This document shows, one piece after another, positions 5,929-8,042 of a stretch of DNA of 8,042 nt. The notes beneath the pieces were generated by a model that saw nothing but the letters and a program-made list of their open reading frames with translations, was not told the origin of the DNA and made no database searches. Source of the stretch: Nitrospira lenta (lineage in GTDB: Bacteria > Nitrospirota > Nitrospiria > Nitrospirales > Nitrospiraceae); NCBI GenBank assembly GCA_945906715.1, contig CAMDRK010000110.1, positions 1 through 8,042 on the forward strand, read 5' to 3'. Within the stretch, counting starts at the first letter, position 1, and each line of letters opens with the position of its first letter. A program made the position numbers and the translations under genes.

Positions 5929-5949
5929 GATCGTCGCTACGCCGGTCAA

Positions 5950-7551
5950 CTATGACGACGCTTGGTTGTTATTCAACGCGGCATCCGGATAGTAGATCAT
6001 GATCGTCCCAGCCCCCGCGCCAACCGGTACATTCTGTTTCGGGATGCTATTATCCGTCGCGTTGATAATTGATACGGAGTTTTGTCCCGTCCCGTTCGAT
6101 ACCACCACATACTTAGCCGATCCAGCCCCAGCCGGTCCATCAGCATAAATGTCGAGACCGTGATTGCCTGCTGTAACTTCCAAAGAAATGGTTCTCAGTA
6201 AAGTAGGCTGAGCCGGAAATCCCGCTGTGTCGAACTCAAGAAGGATGTTCTTCAGTTGATTCCCGGGCTGGGTTCCATTTCCTGTCGCCGTGTTGGACGC
6301 CAGTATGTAGAGGCGCTTGCCATCCGGCGCAAACTTGAAGGTATTCGGGACGATGTTCGGCAGATCGGAGAAAGAAGTAATAATAAAAGGGTTCAGCGGA
6401 TCGTTGACGAGGTCGACAATCGCAGTCTTACCGAGAAGGCTGTTGAGATTCCCTACGGTATCAACACCTCTCAGAAACAGATACTTCCCATCTGGTGTAA
6501 TGCCATAGGAAGTATAGGGCGTACCCGCCAAATCGAGTGTACGTGTCACGAGAAGTGAATCCGGATCAATTTCTGCAATCGTATGATAGCCCTCCTGGAT
6601 GCTATAGACCTTGTTGCTCGCGATAGAATATCGGATGCCGTGTGGGGTTGAATTGTTCGGCGTAAAAGCGGTGGTGAGTGGCGTGTTCACCTCGGAGTCG
6701 CACGTTGCAGGGAGGAGCTCCTTCAACGGGTCGCACAAATCGATTCGGTTAATGAGCTTCAGATAATTAGGATTCGGTGCTGCGCCGATGGTCGGCTCAT
6801 TGTCAATCACCGCGATCTCTCCTGAAACTTCACTGGACACAAATGTGCGTTTGGGAATACCAGTTCCTCTCGAAAAGGCTGTGACCTTGTGCCCCTTAGC
6901 ATAAAGGCAAACTTTACCGATGATCTCCGGCACGAGCCCACCAGAGGGAATATGCGCGTTGTGAATGATCGTTACAGCCCCGCCACCGGTCGTCGAACAA
7001 TCGACAACTACAGGCGGATTGGTGTCCGCAATCGTTGCAGGTACATCATCAAGACCGGTCGTCGGATCTCCATCAAGCATCGTCCACATAACCTGGCCAT
7101 CGGTTGGGTCACGGTAGATATGTGCTGGTCGTCTGCCCACCAGAAGAATTTCTTCAAAGATGGGCTTGGCACCGCTAATCGGGTCGATTAACGAGACACC
7201 ATTACTCACGCCCACATTGGCAAACACCCATTCGCCTTCAGAAAATTGCATATCCCCCGGAGCATTCCCATCGTAGGCACCGTTTGGATGGTTGGTTTCC
7301 GGGATTCCCTGCCCCATTGTATGGATAACGGAATTCCCGGTATCTCCCCTCAATGCAATCACGGATGTTGTTCTTTCGGTCCCGTTGTGAACAAACACTA
7401 AGGGCCCCTGCAACCCGGCGCTGCCGCCAGGGGCGATAGTGTTATTGGTCGATTCTCCCGAACTGCAGCTTACAAGGCTGATCAACGCCATCCCTAGTAT
7501 GGCTGTCGTTGCCCCTGTGATCACTCTTGTCCGATTCTTATTCGCTTTCAT
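5950..7551 (-). CDS. Predicted lipoprotein with YncE/YVTN-like beta-propeller
   Basis: The 533-residue product starts with a basic N-region and a hydrophobic helix ending in the lipobox LVSC (Cys29), so it should be lipid-anchored in the envelope. The rest consists of repeated beta-propeller strands: for example VSLIDPISG, IAVIDNEP, TIAEIDPDSLLVTRTLDL, YTSYGITPDGKYLFL (about 350), TFKFAPDGKRLYIL (about 408) and VSIINATDNSIPKQNVPVG (about 500). The xTPDGKYLFL / APDGKRLYIL pattern is the hallmark of YVTN/YncE-like seven-bladed propellers. Besides Cys29 there are four cysteines (VVVDCS, KVCLYA, DLCDP, ATCDS), plausible disulfides, and many His (IIHNAHIPSGG, TPHGIRY, GNHGLDIY). No CxxCH heme site is seen. 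The start ATG has AAGGA seven bases upstream (7563-7559). It follows a small secreted Cys/His-rich protein by 75 bases. GC is visibly lower than in the transporter genes. No specific function is recognised; a binding or scaffold role in the envelope is a guess. Confidence 0.85.
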   Translation of the reverse strand: MKANKNRTRVITGATTAILGMALISLVSCSSGESTNNTIAPGGSAGLQGPLVFVHNGTERTTSVIALRGDTGNSVIHTMGQGIPETNHPNGAYDGNAPGDMQFSEGEWVFANVGVSNGVSLIDPISGAKPIFEEILLVGRRPAHIYRDPTDGQVMWTMLDGDPTTGLDDVPATIADTNPPVVVDCSTTGGGAVTIIHNAHIPSGGLVPEIIGKVCLYAKGHKVTAFSRGTGIPKRTFVSSEVSGEIAVIDNEPTIGAAPNPNYLKLINRIDLCDPLKELLPATCDSEVNTPLTTAFTPNNSTPHGIRYSIASNKVYSIQEGYHTIAEIDPDSLLVTRTLDLAGTPYTSYGITPDGKYLFLRGVDTVGNLNSLLGKTAIVDLVNDPLNPFIITSFSDLPNIVPNTFKFAPDGKRLYILASNTATGNGTQPGNQLKNILLEFDTAGFPAQPTLLRTISLEVTAGNHGLDIYADGPAGAGSAKYVVVSNGTGQNSVSIINATDNSIPKQNVPVGAGAGTIMIYYPDAALNNNQASS

Positions 7552-7626
7552 ATGGCCATCCTTTTTGATTTGTCTGTTCGGGCTTCTTTGCGGGAAGCCT
7601 CCCTTGTTACATCGCTGATGACATGA

Positions 7627-7989
7627 CTAGAAAAGACTTGTGCGAGGCGGTCCTCTGGTGGTGATTCCGCCGGTAAGATCTGTAGCATGCGATGTGGCAC
7701 TGAGGTGCCAGGAGAGGAATTCTGTCGGTGTAACGGACGGCCGCCATGACCTGCCGGAAGAAGATGGGGTATCGATGCTGTCGCAGTGCCATGCGCAGGA
7801 GCCATGGCTGTGCTGAGCCGCGCTCGAATGGGATAGCGGGCAATGGGGCGTTGTCCATTGCGGCGCAAAACCGCCGTACAGAGCGGAGACGGACCCGGCC
7901 AGCCAGAGGGCTACTGAGAGGCTCGCGATCACGCGGGAGAATTGGCTTCGCCGATTCTCCGTCCGCATCTGTAAGAACGTGCTGATCAT
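7627..7989 (-). CDS. Small secreted Cys/His-rich protein of unknown function
   Basis: This 120-residue product has a basic start, a hydrophobic segment (VIASLSVALWLAGSVSA, about residues 20-36) with a good signal-peptidase site after residue 36, and then a dense cluster of possible metal ligands: H49, C50, H54, H60, H62, C65, H68 and C69, including HCPLSH and the compact CAWHC. The remainder is Ser/Thr/Pro-rich and not obviously folded. The spacing CxxHC differs from heme-binding CxxCH. Only a weak purine-rich stretch (AAGAGA, 7998-7993) precedes the ATG at 7989; an ATG at 7968 is the alternative. The overlapping frames at 7548-7868 and 7607-7858 lack such features. It probably shares a transcript with the downstream propeller lipoprotein. 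I do not recognise a named family; metal sensing or binding in the periplasm is suggested by composition only. The remaining 53 bases to the window edge contain no promoter I can support. Confidence 0.65.
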   Translation of the reverse strand: MISTFLQMRTENRRSQFSRVIASLSVALWLAGSVSALYGGFAPQWTTPHCPLSHSSAAQHSHGSCAWHCDSIDTPSSSGRSWRPSVTPTEFLSWHLSATSHATDLTGGITTRGPPRTSLF

Positions 7990-8042
7990 CTATCTCTTGC
8001 CCTTACGACCCGCCTAGTAACTGGAACGATCTGCTCAGTCCG

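Larger units (their letters stand above)
5639..5949. other. Non-coding stretch between smbP and the propeller lipoprotein gene
   Basis: No convincing gene is seen here. A 73-codon minus-strand frame (5682-5903) crosses the palindrome at 5850-5877, lacks a ribosome-binding site and has no recognisable domain. Contents, in order: the upstream flank of the smbP promoter, copy 2 of the 22-base motif (5728-5749), the CCTGCCCCC-type palindrome (5850-5877), and a GGCATGC hairpin (5897-5928) just past the end of the lipoprotein gene. Confidence 0.6.

Overview
The window looks like chromosomal DNA of a Gram-negative bacterium, most likely of the Nitrospira group. This is inferred from the gene content (a SmbP-type small His-rich metal-binding protein, and a divergent tesA / ybbA-ybbP module), moderately high GC and exported proteins with Sec signals. 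No rRNA or other marker gene is present, so the assignment rests on recognition only.

Layout. (1) Positions 1-3323, minus strand: an FtsX/MacB-type ABC permease (YbbP-like, cut by the left window edge) and its ATPase (YbbA/LolD-like). They overlap by four bases and surely form one operon. (2) Positions 3324-3471: a short divergent intergenic region carrying a strong palindrome. (3) Positions 3472-4182, plus strand: a TesA-like periplasmic GDSL esterase/lysophospholipase. The divergent tesA / ybbAP arrangement matches that of E. coli and points to a shared role in envelope lipid or lipoprotein handling. (4) Positions 4401-5077, plus strand: a VapBC toxin-antitoxin pair with a GTGA overlap. (5) Positions 5270-5569, minus strand: a SmbP-like secreted protein with eight regularly spaced histidines. 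(6) Positions 5570-5949: a non-coding stretch with a likely smbP promoter and two hairpins. (7) Positions 5950-7989, minus strand: a small secreted Cys/His-rich protein followed by a large YncE/YVTN-like beta-propeller lipoprotein, probably co-transcribed.

The most notable structure is not a gene. The vapBC pair lies between two related pieces of DNA: the first 32 bases of the smbP gene region, and a 22-base motif upstream of it, recur in the same order and orientation on the other side of vapBC (4220-4329 versus 5541-5749). This suggests that a second smbP-like gene once existed there and has decayed to a stub. A second non-coding theme is a family of palindromes built on a CCTGCCCCC core, at 3383-3453 and 5850-5877, resembling REP/BIME elements. 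The right-hand third of the window (SmbP, propeller lipoprotein, Cys/His-rich peptide) is a plausible periplasmic metal-handling neighbourhood, but that link is inference from composition and proximity.
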